Part shown: positions 15,136-24,355 of the stretch, piece after piece
How the letters are laid out: the number at the start of each line of letters is the position of its first letter
How positions within the stretch are numbered: the stretch's first letter is position 1
The notes under the pieces: model-generated
The model's input: the letters and a program-made list of their open reading frames with translations, nothing else
Databases searched by the model: none
What the model was told of the DNA's origin: nothing
Made by a program: the position numbers and the translations under genes
Assembly (NCBI RefSeq): GCF_021295095.1
Contig: NZ_JAJLQX010000008.1
Location: 51,308 to 115,307 of the forward strand
DNA length: 64,000 nucleotides
DNA from: Phocaeicola oris
GTDB lineage: Bacteria > Bacteroidota > Bacteroidia > Bacteroidales > Bacteroidaceae
Reading direction: 5' to 3'

Positions 15136-17769
15136 ATGCGTCGTTTCATCGCTATCATCCTTTTGATCCTCTCGGTGACATCCATGTCAGCGCAGTCGTA
15201 TCATGCCATCAACATTGATGCGAAGACCGTGGCAGCCATGACCGCCGCATATGCGATAGAGGAAGAGACAGAACGGAAGACAGCCTCTGATGTAGACTCC
15301 ATCTTAGGACACTACACCAAGGCCAGCCTTTCCACAGCCGGCATCTACCTGTCAAAGTTGAAAGACAGGAACGCCATGCGTGAAGTCGGAGTTTTCGGCA
15401 GCGATGAGAACTACTATTACCAACGCATCCTCTATTTGGTGAAGGACGGCATCATGCCCAAGCTCATTGTCGTTGCAGCCAAGATGGTCAAACAACCCGA
15501 CAATGCCCTCTATTGGGGGCCATACCTGTTCAAGACCACCAAGAATGTCGAGCAGCTCTGCAAGCAGTTTGAACTTGTCGTTACTAATGGAAAATTGTCG
15601 TTCAAGGATGTAACTTTCTTGGTTATCAACGAGAAGCTGCAAAAAGTCTTTGACTTGGCCCAGCTTGGCAATGTCAACTGGAAAGAACTCTTGGAGAAAG
15701 TCGGAGATTTCAACATCAAAGCAGCCAAGGAGGATATCAAGAACGACATCGGCAAACTCGGAGGTGTACTTGCGACCGCAGGAAAAGGTGCTGTGGACAG
15801 CAATATGAGGGACTTCTCCGCCATTGGCAGGATCTTCAAATCCAAGCCAAGTGAGATTTACCAGTTATATCAGACTTTTCGGAGCAAATATGAAAGCATC
15901 CGCAATGCCGGAAATGTCAAGGCCATTTTGATGAGTGTCATCGGTTCGAATAGTGCAGATGCCGTTTCACGTCTGTTCCAAGTAGACAATTACAGCATCA
16001 CGGGTTATGTGAGCAACTATATCAAGGAGTTGCAAGGCCAGCACTACAAGCAACGCTGGTATATCTATTCAGAGGATAAAGGTCAGAAAGTGGTTGCTAC
16101 CTACCATCCCTCCCATCCTTCGAATACGAACAACAGCGATCATTGGGACAACTGGCTCTTTAAGGAGAATTATATGAGGACCGGTACGCCAGACTATCCC
16201 ACGCTCACCACTTCTGAATACAATCAGTTGAAGGCTGCTGCAGAAAGTGCCACTGGCTGGAGTCCTACACGAAAAGGTGAATATGAAAGGAACAATCCCG
16301 GCCATACAATAACCCTAAAATACGAAACAGCCTCCTACACTTATTCATATGATAAAAAGGGAGGTACTTTCAGCCATTCAAGACATTGGCGAGGCAAACA
16401 CTGGACAGTGTATATGACGGTGACAGACTCATGGAACATCAAGCACGAGGTGCATGAAGAGATTTTCGATTCCGAGTCTATGGACGAAGAAACATTCAGA
16501 AAGCGTATGGAGAGCCAACTCAAATACTACAACAGCTTGGAGAGCGACAAAGCCGCTTCCCAACGCGTTGTGTATAAGTTAGGCTTCGATGCCAGGAAAT
16601 ACTACACCATAGCAGACGAGAACAAGATGAAAGGCTGCAACTCCGTAGTGTTTTTAGCCAAGTGCGACGATGGTGCAACCCTTGCAGAGGGGTCATTTAA
16701 TTGGAAAGAGAATGGAAATCAGGGAAGTCACTTGGAAGACCCCAAATCGAAGAATTTCGCTTTGGACTATACACAGGTGAGCACGAATGGGGCCAACGAG
16801 CTACAGCAGAAAAAGAAAGGCTGTCAGGACGAGATTAATAGCCTTGAAAATCAGATTCGCTCCATGGACAAACAGATGAGTTCATTGGTCTCCCAGATGA
16901 ACCAAGCCAAGATGGCCCACGATAACAACAAGGTTGCCGCGCTCCGTGCACAATATGACGCTATCAGCAACAACCAAGCTGCATTGAAACGTCAGCTTTC
17001 GCAGGTTCAATCCAACTTGGCGCAGATAGACAACGCCATAGCGGAATACTATAAAGATCTTAGTGAAGATAATGGCGGTCCTTACCGAATCAATTCCAAT
17101 ATGAGAGAGTTGGAGAGTCTGTTCCAGCTTTCCTGGCAAGATGCCGGAGAATGGGTTAACGGCGATGGCCAATACATCTTTGTCCGTCATGCCTATTGCG
17201 CACAGGTAAAGAGCCAGGTGACCTATACGGCAGTCTTGAAGCTCCAATCGAAGCCCAAGCATTTCCTTGGCATCCGCATCCACCGTGCCATATTGAGTGT
17301 CGATTACAAGCTCTCTGCCGCCTATTCAGCAGAGAATGTCATAGAGACGATGAATCTTGATATGAGTCTGTCCGAAAAAGAGCGTGCCGCGAAAGTCAAC
17401 GAGCGTCAGAAACAGTTGATGGAAGACATGCCGGACTGTTCCATCACGGTGAGATACAACTATGCCAAGAATATGCCTAATGAGGAAGGTTCAGATGCCA
17501 TTCATCTGCTTTGGGCAAGCGACCGGTTAGATGTAGCAAGGGATGTGGAATATCAGCTTAGCGTCATCTATTCCCAGTTAGTTCTTTTGGAAAAGGTCAT
17601 GAATGACCGCCAGACTATCAAAGATTTCCTGACTAACCAACTGTTGAATCCCATTACGAGAAAGTCCCGTGGCACTATTGCCGAATACGCCTTAGGGCGA
17701 TGGACGGACGCAAGTGACAAAGCCAAGAAAGCTTCTTCAAGCCCCACTTCTCAAAAAGCAAAGCCATAG
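15136..17769 (+). CDS. Large exported transfer protein with coiled coil (877 aa)
   Basis: 877 residues, 13 bases after traG. A signal peptide covers residues 1-19 (cleavage after MSAQ). The body is soluble and mixed in structure up to about 550. A coiled coil rich in Q, N, K and L lies at about 555-640, and the C-terminal third is strand-rich. The tail is basic and serine-rich. The position between VirB4 and small exported proteins suggests a periplasmic or surface part of the mating apparatus. I do not recognise a named family. It is long for genes in this position. Confidence 0.75.
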   Translation: MRRFIAIILLILSVTSMSAQSYHAINIDAKTVAAMTAAYAIEEETERKTASDVDSILGHYTKASLSTAGIYLSKLKDRNAMREVGVFGSDENYYYQRILYLVKDGIMPKLIVVAAKMVKQPDNALYWGPYLFKTTKNVEQLCKQFELVVTNGKLSFKDVTFLVINEKLQKVFDLAQLGNVNWKELLEKVGDFNIKAAKEDIKNDIGKLGGVLATAGKGAVDSNMRDFSAIGRIFKSKPSEIYQLYQTFRSKYESIRNAGNVKAILMSVIGSNSADAVSRLFQVDNYSITGYVSNYIKELQGQHYKQRWYIYSEDKGQKVVATYHPSHPSNTNNSDHWDNWLFKENYMRTGTPDYPTLTTSEYNQLKAAAESATGWSPTRKGEYERNNPGHTITLKYETASYTYSYDKKGGTFSHSRHWRGKHWTVYMTVTDSWNIKHEVHEEIFDSESMDEETFRKRMESQLKYYNSLESDKAASQRVVYKLGFDARKYYTIADENKMKGCNSVVFLAKCDDGATLAEGSFNWKENGNQGSHLEDPKSKNFALDYTQVSTNGANELQQKKKGCQDEINSLENQIRSMDKQMSSLVSQMNQAKMAHDNNKVAALRAQYDAISNNQAALKRQLSQVQSNLAQIDNAIAEYYKDLSEDNGGPYRINSNMRELESLFQLSWQDAGEWVNGDGQYIFVRHAYCAQVKSQVTYTAVLKLQSKPKHFLGIRIHRAILSVDYKLSAAYSAENVIETMNLDMSLSEKERAAKVNERQKQLMEDMPDCSITVRYNYAKNMPNEEGSDAIHLLWASDRLDVARDVEYQLSVIYSQLVLLEKVMNDRQTIKDFLTNQLLNPITRKSRGTIAEYALGRWTDASDKAKKASSSPTSQKAKP

Positions 17770-17805
17770 GCAGCAATTAAGACATTAACATAGATAACAG
17801 CAGAC

Positions 17806-18618
17806 ATGAACAAATGGATATACATATCGTTGATGAGTTTATGCCTTCTTTTCATTCCAAAAGAAGCCAAGGCAATAGACTTACCTACTGACCCTGCCTC
17901 TTTGGAAGCCATGATCAGTAATCACAAGACGGTTAAGGCCATGTTGGAGTTACGTGCTCTCGCAGAGGAAGGTGTGCGTGCCTATCATAAGAAGAGTATG
18001 AAGACAATGGAAGACTATACTTCGGTTAACAAGAAGTTGGACAGATACAGGAAGTGTTTCGACATCATCGACCTCATTCTGAACGGTACTGCAACAGGCT
18101 TCCACGCTTACAACAGCTTTGGCAACTGCAAAAGAAACCTTTCCGCCTATTATAAGCTTTTGGACACCTATAAAAAGGAAATTCTCCTGCATGGAGCCGT
18201 TTGGTCAAGTGACACCATCATCCTTAATGCCAGCCAACGAGCTGTCGAAGGAGTCTTTAAGGGTGTTTCAGAGCTAAGGAAGTCTTATTTGGAGTTGTCA
18301 GAACTCGTGTCAGGTGTAAGAAACTGTACTACGTCTGATTTGATGATTATTCTTAATGACATCAATGATTCTATTGATAAAATAGAAAGTAGCATCAGGC
18401 ATTCCTACATGGAATTGTGGGCATATATGACCGTAAGGATGGGATTTTGGAAGAAAGAATTTTATATGGCAAGGAGTATCAAGGATATTGCCAACGATGC
18501 TTTGGGGCGATGGCTTGGCAATTCCGTCCAGGCATTTCAATGCTTGGAGCAACACAGGTCATTCCAGCACGCCCCATTGGGTGGTGGCGGTATCATAGGA
18601 GGAAGACACTATGACTAA
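17806..18618 (+). CDS. Exported helical transfer protein (270 aa)
   Basis: A signal peptide (residues 1-23, ending AKAID) is followed by about 230 mainly helical residues and a glycine-rich C-terminus. It resembles in plan the exported proteins at 50652 and 51392 (signal, helical bundle, late segment with a conserved aspartate/tryptophan region), so these may be paralogues. Such small exported helical proteins often take the VirB5 or DUF4141 place in Bacteroidetes systems, where they act at the pilus tip or in the periplasm. It overlaps the next gene by 8 bases. Confidence 0.7.
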   Translation: MNKWIYISLMSLCLLFIPKEAKAIDLPTDPASLEAMISNHKTVKAMLELRALAEEGVRAYHKKSMKTMEDYTSVNKKLDRYRKCFDIIDLILNGTATGFHAYNSFGNCKRNLSAYYKLLDTYKKEILLHGAVWSSDTIILNASQRAVEGVFKGVSELRKSYLELSELVSGVRNCTTSDLMIILNDINDSIDKIESSIRHSYMELWAYMTVRMGFWKKEFYMARSIKDIANDALGRWLGNSVQAFQCLEQHRSFQHAPLGGGGIIGGRHYD

Positions 18619-19390
18619 ATTCAAAAGAATACATATCCTGCTTAGGAACAGGATTACGCTCTTGATAGGACTGCAGGCAACAGTTCTTCCGGCTTTCAGC
18701 CAAGGTTATGTGCAAGTCACGAAAAACCATGAGGAGTACATCATGCAGCAGTTCACCACAATGGAAACCGGTGCAGGGGCTTTGACCCCACGCTACTATT
18801 ACAACGCATTCCACAAGAAATATCAAAGGACAGCCAATGCAGAGAATAAGCAGATTTTCCGTCTTCACATGAAAGCCCGTGTGGCAGACGAAAAGGTCTA
18901 TTCCGACAGCATCAAAGCCTTGACCTCCCGTCGTGCCAAGGTGGAAGCACAGAATATCGTTGACCGCAGCCCCATGACCGATATGGCATGGACGGTCGAG
19001 AAAGGCAAGATAGAGGGCAAGTTGGACATCTTTCAGAAGAACATCAATAAAATCATGCCCTACGGTGGAACGGCAGAAGACTATCGTCAGTGGAAGAACA
19101 TCTATAACTGCCTTCAAACCGCCATCAAGATTACCCGTGAGTCCTATCAGGACTTAGGACGCAGGAAAAAGGAGTACATGGCCATCTATAGGGATGTGGT
19201 CAGGCGTAATTACCAACTTACCAAGCAGCTGCTCGCTTGGAACAGCGTAAAATCCGCAAAGGAAATGCAGAAGAACAGCAAGTCTCCCCAGCGACTTTCA
19301 TCTATCAACACGGTAGCTTTCAATGCCCTGAACCGTTGGAAAGTGGCGATGGCCGTAGATGGTTTTTCCAGCAAGAACTACAAAAAGTAG
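18611..19390 (+). CDS. Exported basic helical transfer protein (259 aa)
   Basis: 259 residues. An N-terminal stretch with two short hydrophobic parts ends in PAFSQG, consistent with a signal peptide of about 30 residues. The rest is basic and helical, rich in K, R, N and Y. It starts 8 bases inside the previous gene, so the two are translationally coupled and probably made in equal amounts. It may be the same broad class as 17806 and 51392. No family is assigned with confidence. Confidence 0.68.
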   Translation: MTKFKRIHILLRNRITLLIGLQATVLPAFSQGYVQVTKNHEEYIMQQFTTMETGAGALTPRYYYNAFHKKYQRTANAENKQIFRLHMKARVADEKVYSDSIKALTSRRAKVEAQNIVDRSPMTDMAWTVEKGKIEGKLDIFQKNINKIMPYGGTAEDYRQWKNIYNCLQTAIKITRESYQDLGRRKKEYMAIYRDVVRRNYQLTKQLLAWNSVKSAKEMQKNSKSPQRLSSINTVAFNALNRWKVAMAVDGFSSKNYKK

Positions 19391-19420
19391 AAGATAATAA
19401 AGTATAAAACAAAATATAAG

Positions 19421-19430
19421 CTAACAAGTA
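19421..19430 (+). promoter_or_regulatory. CTAACAAGTA leader element before traJ
   Basis: CTAACAAGTA ends 12 bases before the ATG at 19443, within an A-rich leader. It is one of five copies in the window placed just before start codons. Confidence 0.4.
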
Positions 19431-19442
19431 AGAAAATCAATT

Positions 19443-20624
19443 ATGGCATTCAGTTCCTTATTATTACAAGCACAGCCATCAGGTTCGCTTCAAGGATTGT
19501 CGAATACGATTTCCGACTTATCCCAGACTATTGGAGTTGATCTGTTTGAGGAAGACATCGACAACGTTGTCTTTCAGACCAATGAGTTTTTATGTAATCC
19601 AGATTTTATCGGGACACAAGGTCCGTTCTGGTGGATACTTCAAATGAGCATGGCATTAGGAGCCTTGTTCTCTATTATCGTAGGAGCCAGCATGGCTTAC
19701 AAAATGATGGTTAAGGGTGAAGCCGTCGATGTATTCAAGATACTCAAAGTAATGGGTATTGCGCTCATCATGATTTTTTGGTATCCCCCCAGCATGACCG
19801 GTATGGGCAGTGGCAATGGCAGCATCTTGGATGCCTTAGCCTATATACCCAACTGTATAGGAAGCTACACCCACGACCTCTATGAGGCAGAAGCCGTGCA
19901 GGTCAGTGAAAAATACAACGAATTGATGCCGTTGCTGCAGAAACGCGATACGATGTATCAAAAAGCGGCAGAAGTAGAAGCTGCATCAGAAGGATTGCAA
20001 AATGATGCAAGTATTGATGCTTTAACAAAATATACCTCTGGTAGCGATGCTGTTGAAGGTATCAAGGCTGCTGCAAGGGCCAAAAAGTCATCAGTCTTTG
20101 CCGGTCTCATCATTGGCTTTGATAAGATAGTAATGTTTCTTGCGCTGGTACTGTATCGGGTCGGCTGGTGGGCCACCATATTCTGTCAGCAGATATTATT
20201 GGGCATGCTGACTATCTTCGGCCCTATCCAATGGGCGTTTTCCGTTCTTCCTAAATGGGAAGGAGCATGGGCTAAGTGGCTCATCCGTTACCTGACAGTC
20301 CATTTCTATGGAGCCATGCTCTATTTCGTAGGTTTCTATGTGCTGCTGCTGTTTGACATTGTTATCAGTGTTCAGGTAGAAAATCTTACCGCCATTACAT
20401 CATCTACTGGTACAATTAACGGCTATATACAAAATGCCTTCCTGACTTGTGGCTATCTCCTTGCAGCTTCCGTGGTTGCTTTGAGATGCCTGAACTTGGT
20501 TCCAGACCTTGCCGCATGGATGATCCCTGAAGGCGACACCGCCTTCTCTACCCGCAACTTTGGTGAAGGGGTGGCATCCTCCGTCAAGTCAAGTGCCATG
20601 TCTGTTATGCCCCGAATACATTAA
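19443..20624 (+). CDS. traJ: TraJ/VirB6-like polytopic membrane protein
   Basis: 393 residues with about six to seven hydrophobic helices: two near 62-110, a charged loop with a helical segment to about 215, then a cluster from 218 to 345. Tryptophan-rich segments (GPFWWILQM, GWWATIFCQQ, FGPIQWAFSVLPKWEGAWAKW) match the VirB6-like TraJ family of Bacteroides transfer systems. VirB6 proteins form part of the inner-membrane channel that touches the DNA during passage. It is followed 12 bases later by the VirB8-like gene, the usual order. Confidence 0.88.
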   Translation: MAFSSLLLQAQPSGSLQGLSNTISDLSQTIGVDLFEEDIDNVVFQTNEFLCNPDFIGTQGPFWWILQMSMALGALFSIIVGASMAYKMMVKGEAVDVFKILKVMGIALIMIFWYPPSMTGMGSGNGSILDALAYIPNCIGSYTHDLYEAEAVQVSEKYNELMPLLQKRDTMYQKAAEVEAASEGLQNDASIDALTKYTSGSDAVEGIKAAARAKKSSVFAGLIIGFDKIVMFLALVLYRVGWWATIFCQQILLGMLTIFGPIQWAFSVLPKWEGAWAKWLIRYLTVHFYGAMLYFVGFYVLLLFDIVISVQVENLTAITSSTGTINGYIQNAFLTCGYLLAASVVALRCLNLVPDLAAWMIPEGDTAFSTRNFGEGVASSVKSSAMSVMPRIH

Positions 20625-20636
20625 AATGACAATGCT

Positions 20637-21254
20637 ATGGCTGTATTAAAGAAATTAGAAAACAAGATAAAGTTGGTGTTGATTATTACTAGCCTGTTTT
20701 TGATAGGTTGTGTCGTTATCAGCCTTGGGAGCCTTTTTGTTGCCAGAGGCATGGTCGCTGATGCCCATAAGAAGATTTATGTCCTTGATGGCACCGTGCC
20801 CATTCTTGTCAAACAGACTACCATGGACGAGACTTTTGAAGTGGAAGCAAAGAGCCATGTGGAGATGTTCCATAATCTCTTCTTTACATTGGCTCCCGAT
20901 GACAAGTATATTGATTATACCATCAAGAAAGCCATGTACCTTATAGACGAGTCCGGTCTTGCGCAGTACAACGCCTTGAAGGAAAAAGGCTTTTATAACA
21001 ATATCATCGGAACGAGTACGATATGCAGCATTTTCTGTGATTCCATCAAGTTAGACAAACAGAAGATGACCTTTACCTACTATGGCCGCCAACGCATTGA
21101 GCGTCGTACAAGTATCTTGATGCGTCAGCTCATTACCGCCGGAAGCCTAAGGAGGGTTCCGCGCACAGAGAACAATCCTCATGGCTTTATCATCTTTGGC
21201 TGGAGGACGCTTGTCAATAAGGATCTCTCCGAGAATCAGAAAACCAATTTCTAA
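20637..21254 (+). CDS. traK: TraK/VirB8-like transfer protein
   Basis: 205 residues. A basic N-terminus is followed by a single membrane helix (about 13-37) and a periplasmic domain with the order seen in Bacteroides TraK: KSHVEMFHNLFFTLAPDD, then YIDYTIKKAMYL, and a C-terminal basic strand region (YYGRQRIERRTSIL). VirB8-type proteins are bitopic inner-membrane scaffold subunits. Length and position (after traJ, before traL/traM) fit well. Confidence 0.88.
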   Translation: MAVLKKLENKIKLVLIITSLFLIGCVVISLGSLFVARGMVADAHKKIYVLDGTVPILVKQTTMDETFEVEAKSHVEMFHNLFFTLAPDDKYIDYTIKKAMYLIDESGLAQYNALKEKGFYNNIIGTSTICSIFCDSIKLDKQKMTFTYYGRQRIERRTSILMRQLITAGSLRRVPRTENNPHGFIIFGWRTLVNKDLSENQKTNF

Positions 21255-21274
21255 CATTAAAGTATTGAACATTT

Positions 21275-21598
21275 ATGGGACTGAAGAAAATCATTATGGG
21301 CGAACCTATGCCAGACAAGAACGACCCGAAATATAAGGAGCGTTATGAAAGAGAAGTGGAAGCCGGTAAACAGTTTGCAGACAAGAGCGGTTTGAGTTGG
21401 CTGGCCATGAAGATACAGACGTTGGCCAACCGCCATCGTGTAGGTTTCCTCGTTACCGTATTCGGTATTGTGATAGGTTGTTTTGCCATTAATATCTTCA
21501 ATATGGTACGTAGCTACAACGCTTCTAAGACTCACCGATCTACTGCCGTAGAGCAGGTAGATTCCGCATTACATCAAAGACGTATCATAAATAGATAG
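21275..21598 (+). CDS. traL: TraL-like small membrane protein
   Basis: 107 residues: a charged cytoplasmic N-terminal half (many K, E and D), one membrane helix (about 64-80), and a short basic periplasmic tail. It occupies the position of TraL (DUF3989) in Bacteroides transfer operons, between TraK and TraM. Sequence similarity to that family cannot be confirmed by eye; the assignment is by size, topology and position. Confidence 0.65.
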   Translation: MGLKKIIMGEPMPDKNDPKYKERYEREVEAGKQFADKSGLSWLAMKIQTLANRHRVGFLVTVFGIVIGCFAINIFNMVRSYNASKTHRSTAVEQVDSALHQRRIINR

Positions 21599-21602
21599 TA
21601 AA

Positions 21603-22922
21603 ATGGATGTAAAGAAAATTAATTTCAAAGACCGAAAATATGTCTTTCCCGCAATTCTATACCCGTTGATTTTGTTTGTGGGATATTTCATTATTGATAC
21701 TGTAAATACTGATGTATCCGATAATGACCCTCGTTTGAAAACAACGGATTATTTGAATTCCGACCTCCCCGCAGCCAATACAGACAGTGTATTGGGTGGC
21801 AAGTTGGACAATGCCGAGCGTGAGTATGGACAAATCAACGACCTTTCGGGTGTTGAGAATATTGAAAACGATAGGGATTCTATCAATAAAAAAGAGGATT
21901 ACAACTCGCAATACAGTGCCCGGGAAGCGGAAATGGTTCAACGGCAGCAGGAACGGCAACGTGCGCAGCAGGAAGAACAGCGTAGGATACGAGAGATGCA
22001 AGATCGTGTCCGTCGAGGTAATGCCCACTCTCGCAGTTCTTCGTCAACCGATAATTTTGTCGCTCCTGTCAACGACTCCGAGATTGCACGTCTTGACCGT
22101 AGGAGAAGACAGCGTGAGATGGAGAATATAAATGAAGATCTCAATGGTGTCGCTTTCGGTTCCCCTTCACGTCGTGTCAGATATGGCAATGAAGACAGTT
22201 ATGGGGGTGATGGCGAATATGGTCTGCCCGTAGCCGGTTCGCAGAACGGTGCTAACAACCTATCTTATGGAAATAACGGCTCTTTGGCTTCTTCCAGAAC
22301 GGACGATAATGTTCGTGGGGCAGGAGAACAGCCGGAGGGAGTACCTGAAAAGGTAGTCAAGAAAAGAAAGATTTCTTCTGACTATTTCAATACCATTTCC
22401 TCTTCTTCCACAGAAGAGTCCAAGCTCATTAAAGCCATCATCGACGAGGATGTGAAAGCACAGGAGGGCAGCCGTGTGCGCCTTCGCTTGTTGGATGATG
22501 TGGAAATTGGCGATATGACCGTCAAGAAAGGGACTTATCTCTATGCCCAGATGTCAGGTTTCGGGCATCAGCGAGTGAAAGGAACCGTGCAAAGCATTTT
22601 CAGCAAAGAAGAGATTATCCGCGTCAGCCTTTCCATCTATGACACGGACGGTCAGGAAGGGCTTTATGTTCCATTGTCCTCCTTTAAAGAGACCGGCAAG
22701 GAAATTCTTGGTTCAGCTACGCAGGGCGGAACGAACATCGTAGACAACACCACCTCTTCAACAGGGGTCAAGGGTTGGGCCAGCCAAGCTGTACAGAATG
22801 CCTCGCAGCAGGTGATGAATGCCGTAGGCAAAGTCATTCGCAGGAACAGGGTGAAGCTGAAGTATGGCACGCTCGTTTATCTGATAGACGGAAGCCAGCA
22901 AGAGAAGAGACAAAGAAAGTAA
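21603..22922 (+). CDS. traM: TraM/VirB10-like transfer protein
   Basis: 439 residues. One membrane helix (about 15-33), then a long low-complexity stretch rich in Q, R, E, S and N (about 85-260), then a folded C-terminal domain (VRLRLLDDVEIGDMTVKKGT, then a VKGTVQSIF strand). This is the plan of Bacteroides conjugative transposon TraM, the VirB10-like protein spanning the periplasm. It starts 4 bases after traL. A glutamine/arginine coiled coil near 105-135 is prominent. Confidence 0.9.
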   Translation: MDVKKINFKDRKYVFPAILYPLILFVGYFIIDTVNTDVSDNDPRLKTTDYLNSDLPAANTDSVLGGKLDNAEREYGQINDLSGVENIENDRDSINKKEDYNSQYSAREAEMVQRQQERQRAQQEEQRRIREMQDRVRRGNAHSRSSSSTDNFVAPVNDSEIARLDRRRRQREMENINEDLNGVAFGSPSRRVRYGNEDSYGGDGEYGLPVAGSQNGANNLSYGNNGSLASSRTDDNVRGAGEQPEGVPEKVVKKRKISSDYFNTISSSSTEESKLIKAIIDEDVKAQEGSRVRLRLLDDVEIGDMTVKKGTYLYAQMSGFGHQRVKGTVQSIFSKEEIIRVSLSIYDTDGQEGLYVPLSSFKETGKEILGSATQGGTNIVDNTTSSTGVKGWASQAVQNASQQVMNAVGKVIRRNRVKLKYGTLVYLIDGSQQEKRQRK

Positions 22923-22925
22923 AAC

Positions 22926-22934
22926 GCTAACAAG
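22926..22934 (+). promoter_or_regulatory. Shortened CTAACAAG leader before traN
   Basis: GCTAACAAG lies 13 bases before the ATG at 22948 inside an A-rich leader. It is a weaker copy of the CTAACAAGTA element. Confidence 0.3.
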
Positions 22935-22947
22935 AAAAATAAAAGAC

Positions 22948-23796
22948 ATGAAAATTTTTAAGAAGAAAATCATTGCAGTCTTGGTAATGTGTACCTCTGT
23001 TCTAAGTGCACATGCACAAAAGACTTATTCTGACATGGAAGTGTTGACGGTAAACGAAAAAGTTTCTACCATTGTCACGGCTTCCGAACCAATACGGCTG
23101 GTCGATATATCTACCGATTCTGTGATAGGTGATAAGCCTTTGGATAATGTGATACGTATAAAGCCCGTGTCTGGCAATCATGAAGATGGTGATGTATTGG
23201 GTATTGTTACAATTATCACCGAGCGTTACAGGGTTCAATATGCGCTCATCTATACACACCGTCTTGAAGAAGCCGTTTCAGATAAAGAAGTGGAGCTTGT
23301 GGAACGCAATGCTTTTCATAATCCTGAAATAAGTATGTCTACTATTGACATGGCTTCTTATTGCATGAAAGTCTGGAACACTCCGGCCAAATACCGAAGT
23401 ACATTCACCAAAAAGGATAAGATGATTATGCGTTTAAATAATATCTATGTTGTCGGCGAGTACTTCTTCATTGATTTCTCCGTGGAGAACAAAACGAATC
23501 TGCCATTTGATATAGACGAATTGCGTGTAAAGCTCCAGGATAAGAAGCAGGAAAAGTCCACCAATGTACAGATTATTGAATTGAAACCTGCATTTATTCT
23601 TGACCGCTCTGTAAAGTTCAGAAAAGGTTATCGTAATGTGATCGTCCTGAAGAAGATGACATTCCCCAATGATAAGGTACTTACATTGGAGTTGTCAGAG
23701 AAACAGATTAGCGGTCGGGCCATTTCACTGAATTTGGATTATGAGGATGTATTAAGTGCCGATTCTTTCGACACGTTACTTTTGAAAGAACAATAA
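22948..23796 (+). CDS. traN: TraN/DUF4138-like exported transfer protein
   Basis: 282 residues with a clear signal peptide (about 1-23, ending SAHAQ). The body is beta-rich, with the Bacteroides TraN features: an early strand TVNEKVSTIVTASEPIRLVDI, a central block IMRLNNIYVVGEYFFIDFSVEN, and a late RKGYRNVIVLKKMTFPNDK. The family (DUF4138) takes the VirB9-like outer-membrane place and interacts with TraM. Position directly after traM agrees. Confidence 0.88.
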   Translation: MKIFKKKIIAVLVMCTSVLSAHAQKTYSDMEVLTVNEKVSTIVTASEPIRLVDISTDSVIGDKPLDNVIRIKPVSGNHEDGDVLGIVTIITERYRVQYALIYTHRLEEAVSDKEVELVERNAFHNPEISMSTIDMASYCMKVWNTPAKYRSTFTKKDKMIMRLNNIYVVGEYFFIDFSVENKTNLPFDIDELRVKLQDKKQEKSTNVQIIELKPAFILDRSVKFRKGYRNVIVLKKMTFPNDKVLTLELSEKQISGRAISLNLDYEDVLSADSFDTLLLKEQ

Positions 23797-23809
23797 GAAA
23801 GGGAGCGTT

Positions 23810-24343
23810 ATGAAAATCCATAAAGAGTTTTTCCATTTTCTGTCTTCAAGGGCAATAGTTTTTTTTCTTTTCAGTCTGTTTGGCGTCTCTGCTATGGGGC
23901 AGGGACATGGTAACCATTTAATGGTTGGCATAGGGGCATCCTACCCGAAAGGATTTGAAGCTACACTGGCATATGAGCATGAAATGAACTATCACAACGC
24001 AATGGAGTATTTTGCGAACTACTACATTCAGTATGAGACCGACCCTGAAGCAGGTTATGTCACCAAGAAATCTTTTTGGCACAATTACAACATTTGGAAT
24101 GTCGGTTTTGCCTATAAGCCCTGCGTGACACGTGGCCGTAACCATCATGGCAACATCAGAATCGGTGTGAGTGGCGGCAGTGACTTGCACAAGTTTGTCG
24201 GTGTTGGGTCTCTTGGCTACGAACATACCTTCAATCTCTATAATGGCTGGAGTGTTTTCTTTCAGGTAAAGGAAGATGTAACGATGCGAGGCAAGGATTT
24301 ATTCCGTACCGGTGGAGCCGTCGGCGTTAAGATTCCATTATAA
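23810..24343 (+). CDS. traO: TraO-like exported beta-rich transfer protein
   Basis: 177 residues with a signal segment of about 30 residues (ending SAMGQG). The mature part has alternating strands and aromatic residues (VGIGASYPKGFEATLAYEHE, then YIQYETD), and ends in GGAVGVKIPL, as expected for a small outer-membrane barrel. Bacteroides TraO proteins have this size, topology and position (after TraN). Function in the mating channel is presumed. Confidence 0.75.
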   Translation: MKIHKEFFHFLSSRAIVFFLFSLFGVSAMGQGHGNHLMVGIGASYPKGFEATLAYEHEMNYHNAMEYFANYYIQYETDPEAGYVTKKSFWHNYNIWNVGFAYKPCVTRGRNHHGNIRIGVSGGSDLHKFVGVGSLGYEHTFNLYNGWSVFFQVKEDVTMRGKDLFRTGGAVGVKIPL

Positions 24344-24355
24344 ACAAAGATAGAT

